Assembly (NCBI GenBank): GCA_023105745.1
Contig: JALGQZ010000011.1
Span: 14,909,975 to 14,973,974, forward strand
Direction of reading: 5' to 3'
Length of the DNA stretch: 64,000 bases
Source of the DNA: Austropuccinia psidii
Lineage: Eukaryota > Basidiomycota > Pucciniomycetes > Pucciniales > Sphaerophragmiaceae
Shown here: positions 1 through 12,362 of the stretch, one piece after another
How the letters are laid out: each line of letters starts with the position of its first letter
Numbering within the stretch: position 1 is the stretch's first letter
Notes under the pieces: generated by a model
What the model saw: only the letters and a program-made list of their open reading frames with translations
Databases searched by the model: none
Told to the model about the DNA's origin: nothing
Made by a program: the position numbers and the translations under genes

Positions 1-557
1 GTAATAATTGATACCTCATATGTAAATGAAAGTTCACTTATGTGATAGATGTGCACATTTTGAAATTTTCATTGAAAATGATTCAATTCCTCATAGCTTC
101 TAAACTAAACACCACACCTCAATTTTAACAGAAAAATTGATTTTTAATGCAATCAAATTAAGCCTATCTAGAGTTGAGCTACAGAAATCTCACCCAGGGG
201 GGACCCCATGTTATTGTTTGTGAGAAATCCAGTGGTGAAATAATTTTCATAAGCGTATTGATTAGATAAGAAGCTATAATAATTGTATTCAAATTTTTTC
301 AAAAAATATTTGACTTTGAATATTTTTGTTGAAAATTTATTTTTACTTAATTTTTCAAGTAAACATGTATTCTTGCAAATTTAACATTTAATGGAATTTT
401 AATTTCAGATTATAATCAAAATTTCAATTTTTTTGATAAATTCTATATTTATATTTTCATTTTTGTCTTGATAATATAAACAAATTCATTCATTTATAAT
501 TATAAAATAGTTTTTTATATGTGATCTTTTGGGTATATAAAAATACCTCTAAGTCTC
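1..557 (-). repeat. Fragment of a dispersed repeat, inverted relative to 61416-62060
   Basis: Read on the minus strand, this stretch matches about 61416-62060. The matching landmarks are the TAATTGAAACCTCATAT block, the segment around CTCACCCAGG, and a GGGTATATNAAAATA segment near 530. Homology to the other copy of the duplicated locus starts only at about 558, so the repeat ends there. No coding potential is visible. It looks like an old, AT-rich non-autonomous element continuing off the left edge of the window. The class is unknown. Confidence 0.55.
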
Positions 558-2712
558 TGGCTGTAAACTCCTCAGTTCTCTTTTAGGTTAATTTAGTTAG
601 CACCAATAAATATCTGTCTTTGAGATCTTCAATAAGTTTCCAAAACTCATGGGTTGCTGAATTGAACTATTGATTTTATATGAGAGGTCAACTTTGAAAT
701 TTACACTCAGTTTTGGTTCTGAGCCAGAATACTTTTTATTTTTTCTTATCCTTCTGCGATATAAATGATACATTATGAAAGAAGGGAGCTTCCGTTTCAG
801 ATGAATACTATTATGCGTTGTTTGGCCTAGTTTTTCATCTTGTGAGGGTTGTATTTCAATATTATTACTCATTTTATTGATGTGTCATTCTTATGCCAGT
901 GTTTTGAGTCAGAGGCTGACAAATTTTTTTCACTTTATCTACTTTCTATATGTAATGGGTTTCTCAATTTGATTATTCAAGTTATGAATTATAAGTAAAA
1001 ATATTATCTCATTTTCTCATTTTGTAAAAAAAACCTGCATATTTATTAAGTTTTTTCTCCAATTAATAGACACATGTCAATATATTTATTCTTCTGTAAC
1101 ATGAAATTGAGTTTATGCAAATATTGTCATTTTGTGAATTGGTTATTTGAAATTTTCAAGTTCTTTTTTGGATCAATAACTTATCTTACACTTTTCAAGA
1201 GCTACAAGGATTCAAATTGATAAGATACACTATTTTGAATGGAAAGGAAACTCAAATATTTAATACTTCCTACTTTAAAGTGTTTTCTCACAACTGGGTA
1301 ACATTAAGAAAGAAAAGAACCCCACTATGTCTTATTATTTAATCTTTTTCCATTTTGTGAAATACTATTCTTTTATTTTTATTGCTTAAAGGGGTCAGAG
1401 TTGAAAAAAATACATAATCAGGTAACAAAAAGTTGAATAGTATAATTAGTAAGAGTATATAGGGAGTGCCCTGCGCCAATGTCAAGAGAAAAATGAAGAA
1501 GGAAACTTGAATTGGGTGAAATATTCAACAAAACACTCTAAAAAAAAAAGCTTTCTTGAAAAATAATTTTCTCATGAAAGAGGCCTTTCATGTAAAACCA
1601 ACCTGTAAAACATTCTTTTTATAGAGAACCTTTTTCCAACATGTTTGTTTCCTTATTTTTGGATCTCACCAATCAGAAAGTACAGCATATTTCTTTTTCC
1701 ATTAATCGATAGTCGAAATTCCTTCACCCAACCTCTCTCACCTCCAGCCAATTTCTCAATCCTTTCTCCTTTCTTTGCAAATTTTTCCTCTTTATGCAGT
1801 ATTTTTTCTTATTCCACAACAGTCATTCGAGTGCATATGTTTTTTTCTTTCAATATTCCTCATCTTGGTGTGAGGAAATACTCTCTATGGAATTATTCCT
1901 TTTGAAAAAATGCAACATTCCCAGAACCCCGCATAATCCCTTCCATTCCAACTTAACAATTTCTTTAAATGAGAAAAGGATTATAAAAAAAAAAGGTCAA
2001 AAATTACCCATAATGGGTGTAACTCCCTTGCGTCTTCAGATAGAATCATTGATCTGGGTGTTTTTGATATATCAATTGTATTACTGATGACTCCCGCCTG
2101 TACTATGAGGGTGTTTTTTAGAAGACATTCCGATTCTAGATTTGCTTTCCAAAATCTGAATAAAGGAGGTGGAAGACGCATGAGGTTTTACTTTCAATAA
2201 GTTGATTCGATATAATATGAAAGAAGCGCTCTGAGAAACCTGGCCTCTATTGAGCCTATTGGCGAATCTATTTAAGGCCAGAAATACTGAGATGTGTTGT
2301 TTTCAGGGGTGATTCAGTCAAAATTTCCTTGGATTTTAAATCTGAACTTTAATGAAGGTATTTTGTTGGTGATTTTCCTATTAACGAAGATATTGAAATT
2401 TTTTCTTAGATTTTATAACAAATTAAGATAAAGCTTGTAGAATTGAGCTCAGTACCTGATAGCTTTTTGCGCAATTTTCATCAATGCTAGGTAAATGAAG
2501 GAGTCGAGGGTGATGTTCATTTTTCATCCTTCAGTTTTCTTATATGGTCGGGTTCAGAGATATTAAAAGAGCTGGGAAGACAATGCTGATAGTTCGACTC
2601 CTAAATATTAATGACCCCTTCCTTTCAATGTGTCAATCCAAATCTATAGCATTCAATAGGTGACATATCAGTAACCGAAAGGGGAATACTAGAAATAATC
2701 TGAGTTAGTTCA
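558..2712 (+). repeat. Duplicated locus, copy 1, left part (non-coding)
   Basis: This segment aligns along its length with 18961-21188, with scattered substitutions and small indels. Shared blocks include one near 610/19015 (CTTTGAGATCTT), one near 1640/20115 (TTTTTCCAA) and the final stretch before the tRNA-like start. I see no gene; the short open frames here are not conserved between the two copies. It forms the 5' flank of the tRNA-Asp-like gene that CACTA-1 splits. Confidence 0.7.
2699..2712 (+). tRNA. 5' part of split tRNA-Asp(GUC)-like gene, copy 1
   Basis: TCTGAGT is the 5' acceptor strand and TAGTTCA is the first seven bases of the D arm and A box. The gene then breaks off into CACTA-1 and resumes at 9565. 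The 5' acceptor pairs with ACTCGGA at 9650-9656, with one G-U pair. The uninterrupted relative at 30416-30522 shows the expected order. It cannot be functional in its split state. Confidence 0.7.
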
Positions 2713-4169
2713 ACGCGCCGTGCGCAAATGGCTGTCGTATCCTGGGCAACGATGCGCGGTCGTTTCTTGGATCGTTGTTGGTTCTCAAGCTTAACATTGA
2801 CCCGCTAACTTTTCAAATTGCTCAGTAATGCACCAACAGTACAACGAGTGTTCAATGTATTTTTTTGCTTTAAATCATCGCAGTTATTTTCATATTCAAC
2901 CAAAAAAAAAAAAAATTCACTACTCTTTTATTTCATGCAGACTTTAAAATAGAGGAAACAGAAGGAAATTTTCATTTTCTAAAATCATGTTCTTATTTGA
3001 TAAATCGCACAGAAAGAGGCTATCAAAACCATGATATTAGGAATGAAAAGCAAAGGGAAAGTATTTGATCAAGAACGTAAAAGTCAATTTGAAGGAAATA
3101 ACTAAAAAAAATCTGGAAGTTGGAAGAAAGCACTCACTTTGATTTTCTCCAACATTCCTCATTCTAATAATTCTTTTTGAAATATTCTATTCCAAATGGT
3201 GAGTTGAACCTTCCGATTTGGAGAATTCATCAATTTGATAAACTCAATGGTTTCCTCCCAATGTGAGCTTTGGTGGTAGGGCTTTTTGAAAGTGTAATTC
3301 ATAATGTCGTTTAAGCAAGATGATAAAAGAAATGAATATATATATATGATTTTCTAAGACTAGAAGGTATATAAAGAGGATCAAATGAACAATCAGCAAT
3401 ACGGAAGTAAAGAGTTGTGTTAGCAAATCTAAAAGAAATGAGAATGCAAACAAAAACAATATGTAATATATTGTTGAGCAAAAACATGGATATGTTAAAT
3501 AAATTATAATATTAGTTATGATTATTTTGACAAGCATTCCGATAATTATGAAGTGATCAGAGTGCCACAAATTAGATTTTTTGAAATGATGTTTAATCAA
3601 AAAAATTTTGAGGGAGACAATGAAGATTGTAGGATAAAATATTAGATTCCACTTATGAATGAAGTCAAAATTTTTACCCATACTCTTGTGTGCTCCAACA
3701 AAGAATTAGATCTATGGCTGAGCCAAAACAAAAGGAATCATACATCAATCGTGGTCAAAAAGGGCCACTTTGTTGATTGAAGTGAGGTTAAGCTCAACCA
3801 AAGCAAATATTTCCAATATAATTTGAAGCCTGGGCCAGCTCATTCAGAATAATTCTGTATTAAATATTGAGTGAAGAATATAAGTGAGCTTGAAAACATA
3901 TTGAGGTAAAGGAAAACATACCTTTTGAAAAGAAATGTTGGCCAATCTGAGTGAATGAGAATTATTACAAATAGGAGGACCTATGTGTTGATATTTCCTT
4001 TATTCAAGGTTTTGAAAAAATTCACGAGTCCTTTAACCTAGACTAAGTCTCATTCTAAATTTTCAATCAGGACAATTTTCTTCTGCGGAAAACCTTCTCA
4101 TTATCCCAAAATATTTCTTACAACGTCAAATTTCTTTTTTATTATTGATTAAAATAATAATATTTCTTC

Positions 4170-6019
4170 TAATGAATCTCAGCAGAATCCAGAATCTCAT
4201 ATCACTTTAACACCTGTGCTTATCACAGAGCTTCAGAAAAACCTTTCTCATAAAGATGACATGATGTATAATCTCCTCCAACAAGTAGAAGAAATGGAAC
4301 TTCAGATCCAAGAAAAATCACCATCAAACAACATCAAAAATAACAAGGTCTCAAAAGCACAAACTGATCATTCACATTCAATAGAGAAACCATAGCCATC
4401 TATAGGAAGCTCAAACTTAAATTCAACAAGTTCAAAGAAGAAAAAATTGGAAAAAAAAATCCAATCAAAAAAAAGGTATTCGCAAATAAGTCATCAAGTA
4501 AAAGGAAAATTCCATATCAAATGGTGAAGGATAATCAACCTGCTGGATTTGAGGATACCAAGGTTTGAATCATCTTAATTTATGATGTTTTTAGGCTTCA
4601 TGACTAACGCATTGTCTTTTTTTAGGAAGCCTTCTATACACATATAAAACTTCTATGTAGTATGATTGAGAAGGAAGACGTTCCATTGGCCCCTGATCCT
4701 GCGCAATGAGTTATATTCTCACAAAGATTTTCAAATTCCAAACAGGTTGAATCAGCCATAGCAGGTGATGTACCTCTTTTAGTCCCATTAGATAGATTTG
4801 AAACTTTTTGTGGACTCAAAGGTCAAAGAACAAAAGTTTGGAAGCATTTTCTTAACTTATCTGACTTCCTAATTCAATATGTGCAAGTCTCGTTATCAAA
4901 TCTGGGCAATTTCAAGTGGGAACCAAATTTTGATGAGCAGCCAGACTCAATCTACAATGAAGCATGTCAGATTAGTGCACTTCAAAAATTCAGGCAGCTT
5001 GTTGTCGGTGGTTCTTACATGTTTATGAACATCAACAAAGGTTATGTTAATGATCTGCATCTCCTGACACAAACATATGACCACTATGTCCATTTTTACA
5101 TGGCTAGTATTTATTGTAAGGAGGAAACTGAAAAAGGAAAGTGTCGCAAACAAAAAGAGATGGTCTTACTTCAGAAAGGTCGCGAAAGGTAAACTATTAT
5201 CAGTCATATATTTCTGTGGTAATAATGTGACTAAGCTTGATTTGATAGTTGCGAAATATACAGTACAAGTTTTCAGTTAGCAATGATTTCCCAAAACAAT
5301 ACCAGAGAATTTTAAATCCAGTACAGGCTCACAGTGATGATGAATTCTATTCAAAAAAGGAATTTTACATTTCTCAATGACTTCCTTTCCAATCAGAAGC
5401 AGCCAACATATTCTTTTGCAAGCTAGATGAAAAAATCAAAGCTACAAATGATGCCAAAAACCATTCAACTAATCCAAGAACCCAAGTACACATTAAAGAC
5501 CCACCTTTGACACATTTCCCCAAAGCACCTGAAGGCCTGCCTTTGGACTTTTATGATCCTAAATGGTTCAACTCAAAGCTTCCAGCACAAAGGAAGAATT
5601 TGGCCGATGTTGGAACTGTGGCATTTCTAAAAGATCCAACAGACTCACTTGAGTTCAAAGTTGATGATGAAAGACTTGGCAATAAACGTTTCACTGATCA
5701 GAACTGGGACCGTGCAACAAAGAAATACAGTTTAGATTTTCTTGCTGAACAAGAATTGGACGCCAATGAACAATCAAGCAATGAAGAGCCTGACCATGGT
5801 GAGAGTTTCAGCCTTGAAATAACAGATCAGGAAGAAGAAAATGAAGAAGAAAAAACTAATAAAGTCCAAGAAAAATTTAACTCCAATGACAAGGGAAAGG
5901 GAAAACAAATTGAAAATGAGTATGATGAGTTTGATGACGATGCTATGGAAATTGAAACATCAAGGCAAAGTGGTTATGTTGGTGGGCTGACTGAGGAAGA
6001 ATGGAATGCATGGCAATAA
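4170..6019 (+). pseudogene. CACTA-1 partner gene (unknown function), broken
   Basis: This is homologous to the genes at 21872-23725 and 39838-38011. There are three exons: about 4170-4565, 4625-5190 and 5280-6019, with GT..AG introns at homologous places. Exon 1 keeps the TELQKNLSHKDDMM-type coiled segment but no in-frame ATG. Exon 2 has an in-frame TGA just after the APDPAQ motif; exon 3 has one just before LPFQSEAAN. Conserved parts are PDSIYNEACQISAL, YDHYVHFY, AHSDDEFY and LPLDFYDPKWFNSKLP, then an acidic tail ending EEWNAWQ. I do not recognise the family. Its place opposite the transposase suggests a second transposition protein (a TnpA-like role is inference only). Confidence 0.75.
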
Positions 6020-6378
6020 ATGTAGTACTGCATAAATAGACCATTTGTTTATTCTTATTACTTCTTATTATTTTCTCATCTTGAATATTGTAAATATGTT
6101 TTTGATACTTTGGGATGTGAATGACTGGAATTATACTTCTTTCTGAAAGATATTGAGACCATCACTTGTCTTTTAAATACAGATGTCAAATGCCTTAATC
6201 CACATCTAAAACAAATCCCTTCTGGTTTTGTTAATTAATCTTAATTGATCTATTTTTATTTAAATTATATCAAAAATATTTCTAAGATATTGATAGAGTA
6301 TATTTTAAAGTAATTTTTTCAATGGTAAGATAATTCTAAAATTTGAAATGATACAAAAAGGCAGAATACTTTATATAT

Positions 6379-9271
6379 TCAATTTATTTCCATTTCAATT
6401 GACTCATAATTAAAATGAAAGTTTTGTTTTATGGAATCTATCCAACGTAAAAGGAATGTAGGCTTTATTTGACCCAATGACCATTCAAGGAGGGATTGGT
6501 AGGCCACAGGCATTACTGAATCTGAATATATAAATTCATTTCCAGAAAGGTTTATCTGCATTAAATTCAATTTTTTAAAAAGCCCAATTAAACCACTATC
6601 CAACTCCACTTCCTTTCCTCAAAAGACTTTAAGCAAAGTTAAATTTTGGTCAGTCAGTTCAAATATCTCTGAAACCTTACCATAACGCTTTTCTCCATTG
6701 ACTAAGTACTCAATCATATTGTTTGGATGTTTTTTTGATATTTAAAATCCTCCATTGCAGCTCAATGTTTGCAGTTCTTGAGCCTCGTTTAATAGAACTG
6801 GTGCTTTTTCAGGATGCGGAACCAGTGATAAGGCCTTAATTCAGCCTCTTTCTTCTGACAAAAACTCAAGATACAATCATAATCTCTCCTTCCAATTTGA
6901 TATTTCTTACTAATCCTTTTTTTTTGTTCAGGTTTTTCACAATATACCCCATCTTTAACTTAAAATCGTTGAATTTTGCAAAATTGTTTTAGTAGGCAGC
7001 TTCAAAAATTCCCTATAAAAACAAATTAAATTACAAATCAATAGTTTTATCTTCATTCCTGAAAAATACACCAAACATACTCAAACTGGAGTTTGTATCA
7101 AGCTTTTGCAACTTTCCAATGAGCCTCTCTCCGGGAAATTCTGAAACTGCCATTAAAGGCCCCCACCATCTCATTTGCTCAGGCATATGAAGAGCATACT
7201 GATTATTTGGAAGAACCCTTTTATTTGAGAAGAGGCTTGCTGAAGTTTGTGTGTATGTGTTGTATTCTCTTTGAAAACTAATCGCATCATCCTCTTTATA
7301 TGATTTTGAGCTTACAATATTGGTACATTGAATTAAATAACCCAGATTCTCAAGGACAATTTGATAGCAAACCATATATTCATTGGATGTTTGAAATTGT
7401 AACAAGGTGTCTAAAAAAATTAATGGAAGGTAAATTGAAAACAATGAATGCCATTCACTAGCTTTTAGCTTTCCGTTCTTTGCTATCCCAATTCGTTTAG
7501 GCATTGGAGTTATTCCTGTTGGTACAACAGCTTCTCCAATTGTACAAAGAAGCAATTTCTTGAATCCATCACTGAAAAATTCACCTTCTTATTCATCTTT
7601 TGTTTCTAATATAGGCCCACCTGTAGTATCATCCTTGGTTTCCTCTGCGCTGTTCTTTTTGAAAATTCATTGAGTCCCCAATGGAATCAAAAATGGTGTT
7701 GTAAGACACCTTCATACAAGTTATGCATGAGACCAAGAACAACATTCTTTAATGGATTCCAGTATGGCAGCCAATTCAGCTCAGACCACCTTACTCCTGT
7801 TTTTTTTACCAATTTTTCACATTCTGTATTTTTGTTTTCATCATGCCATCTATGTGCAATGGCTAAAGTGTTGTTTTTGTTTTGGGGGAGGTCAATTTTA
7901 ATGTTAGTAATGTCTGCCTTTTTTGTATTACACCATGAGCATATTTTTGTTGCTGAGTGTGATGCAAACCCTGATACCTTGTGGGTAGCAACAAGATCTC
8001 CAATTAAAGCACCAAGGCAGATGACAATTGTTCTTCCTAGGGGAAATCAAAGTGTTTGAAATTTTGTAGGTCAATTCAGTTCTAGCATTTCCTTTACTAA
8101 AGGCTTAAAGATATTGTTTATTCTGATCATGTTTGGTTGATTTGGTGCAGGAAGCATACCTGCCATGAATGTGTATTGTGGTTTATATTGGACTGATGGA
8201 GGAAGGTTTAAGCATGTCAGTGCAAGGATTCCAACTGAGCTTTGTTTTCCTGAAATCTTGTTCCCCAAAGGATTAAACCAATTAACAAAGAGTGAAAACA
8301 AAAGAAAAAGTGAGTTTCCTATCTTGCCCATGTCACTTCTAAAGCTGTTCCATGAAGCCAAATGACAATAATCAACTACATCAGTTGAGTTTGGAACCAA
8401 GCTTTGTGGCCATTCTTCAATAAATGATTCCACTTCAGGTAAGATTAAGAACTATTCCAACCACTCTGCAAATGATTGGCTGGCAAATACACTTATTGGA
8501 CGTTTTTGTTTTATACGGTTCTTTTTTATACCCCACTGTTCTTTGAAGATGGTGTCAAGATGTTCCAGTACTAGCAGATCTCTCGGCTCAAAAAGGTCAG
8601 CCCCGCATATCAAAGAATCCAGAGTAGCTTGATATTTGCATTCTGATGGTGCAAAATCTATATTGTAAAGCGAGTAGCAAGCTTGATAGCAAAGGTGATA
8701 GTGAATTTTTGCATCAAGCTTAAGGTGTTTCATTATTGTCCGGACGTCTTTTGAGATATTTTTCTTAATACCAATGGTTGGTGGATGCTTTCCGCAATTT
8801 TCAATAATGTATGAGATAAATTTGATTGCTTCTTGACATTTTTTCTGGCTAAGACCACCAATAAGATAAAGCCATGTAATAAAAAACCAAACAAAATCTA
8901 AAGAAATTTTTATCATGTTAGCTTGACTGGTTGTGAATTTAACAAATAAAACAAGAATGCTTATTACAATGATTAGTATTAACAGGACCATAGCCTCGGT
9001 TTTCTGATTGCTCTGAATCAGTAGTATCTTGAATATCAGTATCTCTCCTGGGGTCTTTTCTGTCTTGGCTAGTTAGGTCAGGGAATCCGTCCAGCAAAAG
9101 TCCCATAAGTTTGTTTTCCTTGCTCTGATTTATGGGCTGGCTATTTCTGTTCCAATGTCTTCGACGTGTGCTAGGATGTACATACCTCCCTCGACGGCTT
9201 ATACCTGAGTCATTGAGAAATTTATGATTAATACATTTGGTGCAAACACAGGGATCACATTTGGGTTCCAT
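6379..9271 (-). pseudogene. CACTA-1 Tnp2-type transposase, broken
   Basis: The start at 9271 gives an N-terminus with a CDPCVCTKC cysteine cluster, then a STRRRHWN motif. An intron near 9000 is followed by WLYLIGGLSQKKCQ, a CYQACYSLY region, NWFNPLGNK (where other copies have DWFNP), ILALTCLNLPPS, GNKDLVATHK-like and CSWC-like stretches, and HNLYEGVLQHHF. The C-terminal part has TPMPKRIGIAKNGKLKASEW, WWGPLMAVSEFPGERLIG and a final VAYQSLLEWSLGQI. Defects include a TAG replacing a Trp codon near 8450, a TGA after HHF near 7674 and several frameshifts, so no contiguous product is possible. The order matches Tnp2/Transposase_21 proteins of CACTA elements, which cut and rejoin DNA with a DDE active site. 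Confidence 0.8.
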
Positions 9272-9564
9272 TCTTAGTTGATGGGTAACCACAAATACTA
9301 AGAATTTGACAAGGTATAAAAAAGCAAGATAGAAATTTACAATAATAAACCAATTTGTATAGAGCAATAGAAAAAATATTAACCATGAAATCCTAAGTAG
9401 AAAGCTTTTGAAAGGCTTCTTCTTGTCTCAAAAATTCAAAGGAAAATTCATTGTTATTGATGAGCTGCCAATACGCTGAGGCATCATCGTTATGACTGAG
9501 TGAAACTTTTACCTGAACGACCGCGCATTGTATTCCAAAAAACAACGTGGGTTTTCTGCTAGTG

Positions 9565-9657
9565 ACGGTAGAATAACTGCCTGTCAAACTTGAATGGACA
9601 CGGGAGCATTCAAGAACTTGAAAGCTGTAGACGGGGGGTTGACTCCCTCACTCGGAG
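9565..9657 (+). tRNA. 3' part of split tRNA-Asp(GUC)-like gene, copy 1
   Basis: It resumes the D arm (ACGGTAGAAT), then the anticodon arm ACTGC-CTGTCA with anticodon GTC, then a 36-nt intron holding a hairpin (CTTGAATG..CATTCAAG-type arms). Then come GCTGT, the T arm and the acceptor ACTCGGA plus discriminator G73, the normal base for eukaryotic tRNA-Asp. The B box has lost a base (GGTTGACTCC), so this copy would be weak even if rejoined. Confidence 0.7.
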
Positions 9658-12362
9658 AATTGACATCCTAGCTTCTATATAATCTGGGGATAGTTTTTTG
9701 AAGCTTATCTTGAGCTTATTTTAAACCTTTCAATTGACGGACTTGCAATGTCCAAAGACACTACCGACAAAATTATCCATGACTTTACCTTTTTCATCTA
9801 TGTGATGTAATAATTGAATGGGTTTCAGAAAGAATTAAGAGTTTCAAAAATCACAATATCTCCTATTTTTGTTTTATTTACTGACACGATTGCAGGCTTG
9901 AGGAATTAAAATGCTAAATTAATTGATAGTAAGCCTTTTTAAACAATCTTCTACCTGTTGGTATCCAAATATCGGTCCCAGAAAGTTGCTTGAGTATTTC
10001 AAAAGGTTCAAAATATAATTTAGGGTATTTCCCGCTTTCATATATATTCAGAAAATCCCTGACGTTTTTTTCTTTAGTGTTAGCATATTCACGCCGCAAT
10101 AAAATGGTTATTGATAATTAATGTATGGCTACGAGAAACTCAGCAAAGTCTCTGATATAAGAAATATATATTGATAATATGTGATATCGTATATGAGGTT
10201 GGAATATGCAGAAGTATTGGAGGCTTTTTTCCTTAAAGGATATTGAAGAAGATATGAATATATATGATATTTAAAATAGTTCCTGCATCAATAAGTTTGT
10301 TAAGAAAATATCTTAAAAAACATTCTTATATATCCATTTGAATGAAAAAATTATCAAAATATGAATAGTTCTTGAGGGCAGTTTTATACGGGTATGAATA
10401 TCCCAAACAAGCAAGGTTTAAAGCCTCTATACTTCTAAGTTTTATCTAGTTGAGAAAAGATATAATTTATTTCCCCTTCAAAAGTAAGTTCCATCAAGAG
10501 ATCCTTTCCTACCCTTGAAGGTAACAAGAAAATGAAATTTGTCATTGTGGCTTTGGAACTCAAATTTTAAATTCAATTCACAACACGGAAACTGACAATA
10601 TAAATTAATTGAATAAAAAAACCTGAAAAATTCCCAATATCCTCTTTCTTTAAAATTTACAGTATATAGATTATATATATGATAATTATATTTTGAATTT
10701 GATAAAATTTGTTCCATTTAAAGGAAATTTGAAGCCATTCAAAAAGAGATTATTTGAGAAAATCTTTCAAGGCTGGAGTTTGGAAGGAAGATTCATCTCT
10801 TGTACATCACTAGTAATTGAAGGGAAGGGCTCATTTTATACTAGATGACCAGCTAAGCTAAGGATAATCTTTGTTTTTTGAGATTGTGAGGCTAATAAAA
10901 TTTATTCATAAAGCTATTATATTCCAACAGAGTATCTTATGTTCCTGTTTCCCTTGCAAAAAAGAATTTCTTTCAATTTTTATGTTATGCAAAAGTTATC
11001 ACAAATTATCAAACATGAAATAAATTCTCAATATCATTCAAAATTACCTTTTTTTAATGGTAAAACACTATACTTTTACCAATTTAATCTATAATGTGAT
11101 CATATTTAGGGGGTAAATCTAGACATACTATCAGGAAGGGCCCTTGACATGATTGAGAAACTATTTACATATCTTAAGTCCTAAACAATTATCACCAATA
11201 AACTTGATATTTGAGGCTTTATTCTGAATGGATGTCAGGAAAAATTATTTGCACTAATAAGATTTGCAAAAACGTTGTCACCAATGTTAAGGTCAAGAGT
11301 CTCAAATATAGCTACATTCTTGGCTGGAAATTAGGTGAAAATCCGTTTTAACTTGACCAGAAAATTCAAAATAGAGTGGCTATTCCCAAATACCCTGACA
11401 GTATGTGGAGATTTGTTCATTAAATATTCTCTTTTGATTGGTACTAATTTCTTCTAAAGGTAGAATAATGGAAAACATGAGTAAGTACTATTGTTTGGGA
11501 AACTTCTTATTTATTTGATATTTGATTTTTTCTCCTTTCATCAATATTTACACTCATATAGGTCAAAAGTTTTGAAATAACTCAATTCCATTTTGATGTC
11601 TGGCTTTGCCTATGTAAAATATATAAACTAGTAATCATAATCTCCACTATGACTGCAAAATATATACATCAATAATGATAAAAATTCATAGGGCTCTACT
11701 ATTGGGAATAGTGGTTATAAGAAATTTGGAACTGCTGATTTCATTGTTTATCAGTTTTTTACCCTATAAAACACTACAAAAATCATTATTATGGCTATAT
11801 CTTGATATATTCTAGGGGTTCCTTCTGTTTAAGATGGTATAACCACATCATTATAAGCTGACAATATGATGTAAGTATTTATCTAGATGGGAGATTATGC
11901 TTTTATATCAAATAGGGCTTAAAAAAAGTCGTTGGCCTCTCACCATATTGTTAGAGTCACTACTTTCACTCAGGTGGTTGTTTTGTGGTTCAATAAAAGG
12001 ATAAAAAGCTGTATCAATTCTTAAATGTGGTTTCAGAACCACATCTCAACCTTCTGCTGCCAGATAGGGTGAAATGTTTCACCAATAGAAGGCTGAGTAA
12101 TCCTCTTCAGGCAATTATGTGTCTAGTGAGGTAGTAATAATTCCTGGGTGACCCCCATTGCACAAGCTATGAGGGGAAATGTAAATACATCAATTTGGTG
12201 GTTTTGAAACTTAATATCTCACTTGCTTGTAATGAATACCTACCTAAGCACCAGATAAAGCTTTAAAACTGTGAATTACAAGTCATCACCAATAAATAGC
12301 CTTCTGAAAGCTTGTACACCTTGTAATTCAACTATATGGGAAAATATTCCACAGTAACACTT
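9658..12362 (+). repeat. Duplicated locus, copy 1, right part (non-coding)
   Basis: This matches 30160-31010 and then, past the LTR elements, about 60190-61410 and 63240-64000. Landmarks are CACAATATCNCCTATTTTTGT near 9850/30718, ATATTGATAATAT near 10170/60200 and CTACTATTG(G/A)GAATAGTGG near 11697/63355. No conserved open frame is seen. The match shows where the younger insertions in copy 2 lie. Confidence 0.65.

Larger units (their letters stand above)
2713..9564. mobile_element. CACTA-1, decayed CACTA (EnSpm-like) DNA transposon inside a tRNA-Asp-like gene
   Basis: The ends are set by the split tRNA: the D arm stops after TAGTTCA at 2712 and resumes with ACGGTAG at 9565. The right end reads ...GCTAGTG, the CACTA terminus in reverse. 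The left end begins ACGCGCC, as if the first four bases (CACT) were lost. Both ends share an internal ATGCGCGGTCGTT block about 36-39 bases in, so degenerate terminal inverted repeats remain. The 3-bp target duplication is no longer visible. Inside are two convergent pseudogenes: the partner gene (about 4170-6019, plus strand) and the Tnp2-type transposase (6379-9271, minus strand). The 2713-4169 part shows no gene. Confidence 0.8.

Noticed and set aside
597..2181. Short frames in the duplicated locus that might be host genes
   Set aside because: They are not kept open in the second copy at 18961-21188.
3244..3681. 145-residue minus-strand open frame rich in Ile, Leu and Phe, membrane-protein-like
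   Set aside because: It lies in CACTA-1 DNA with no counterpart in CACTA-2 or CACTA-3. AT-rich DNA gives hydrophobic frames by chance, and no known motif is seen.
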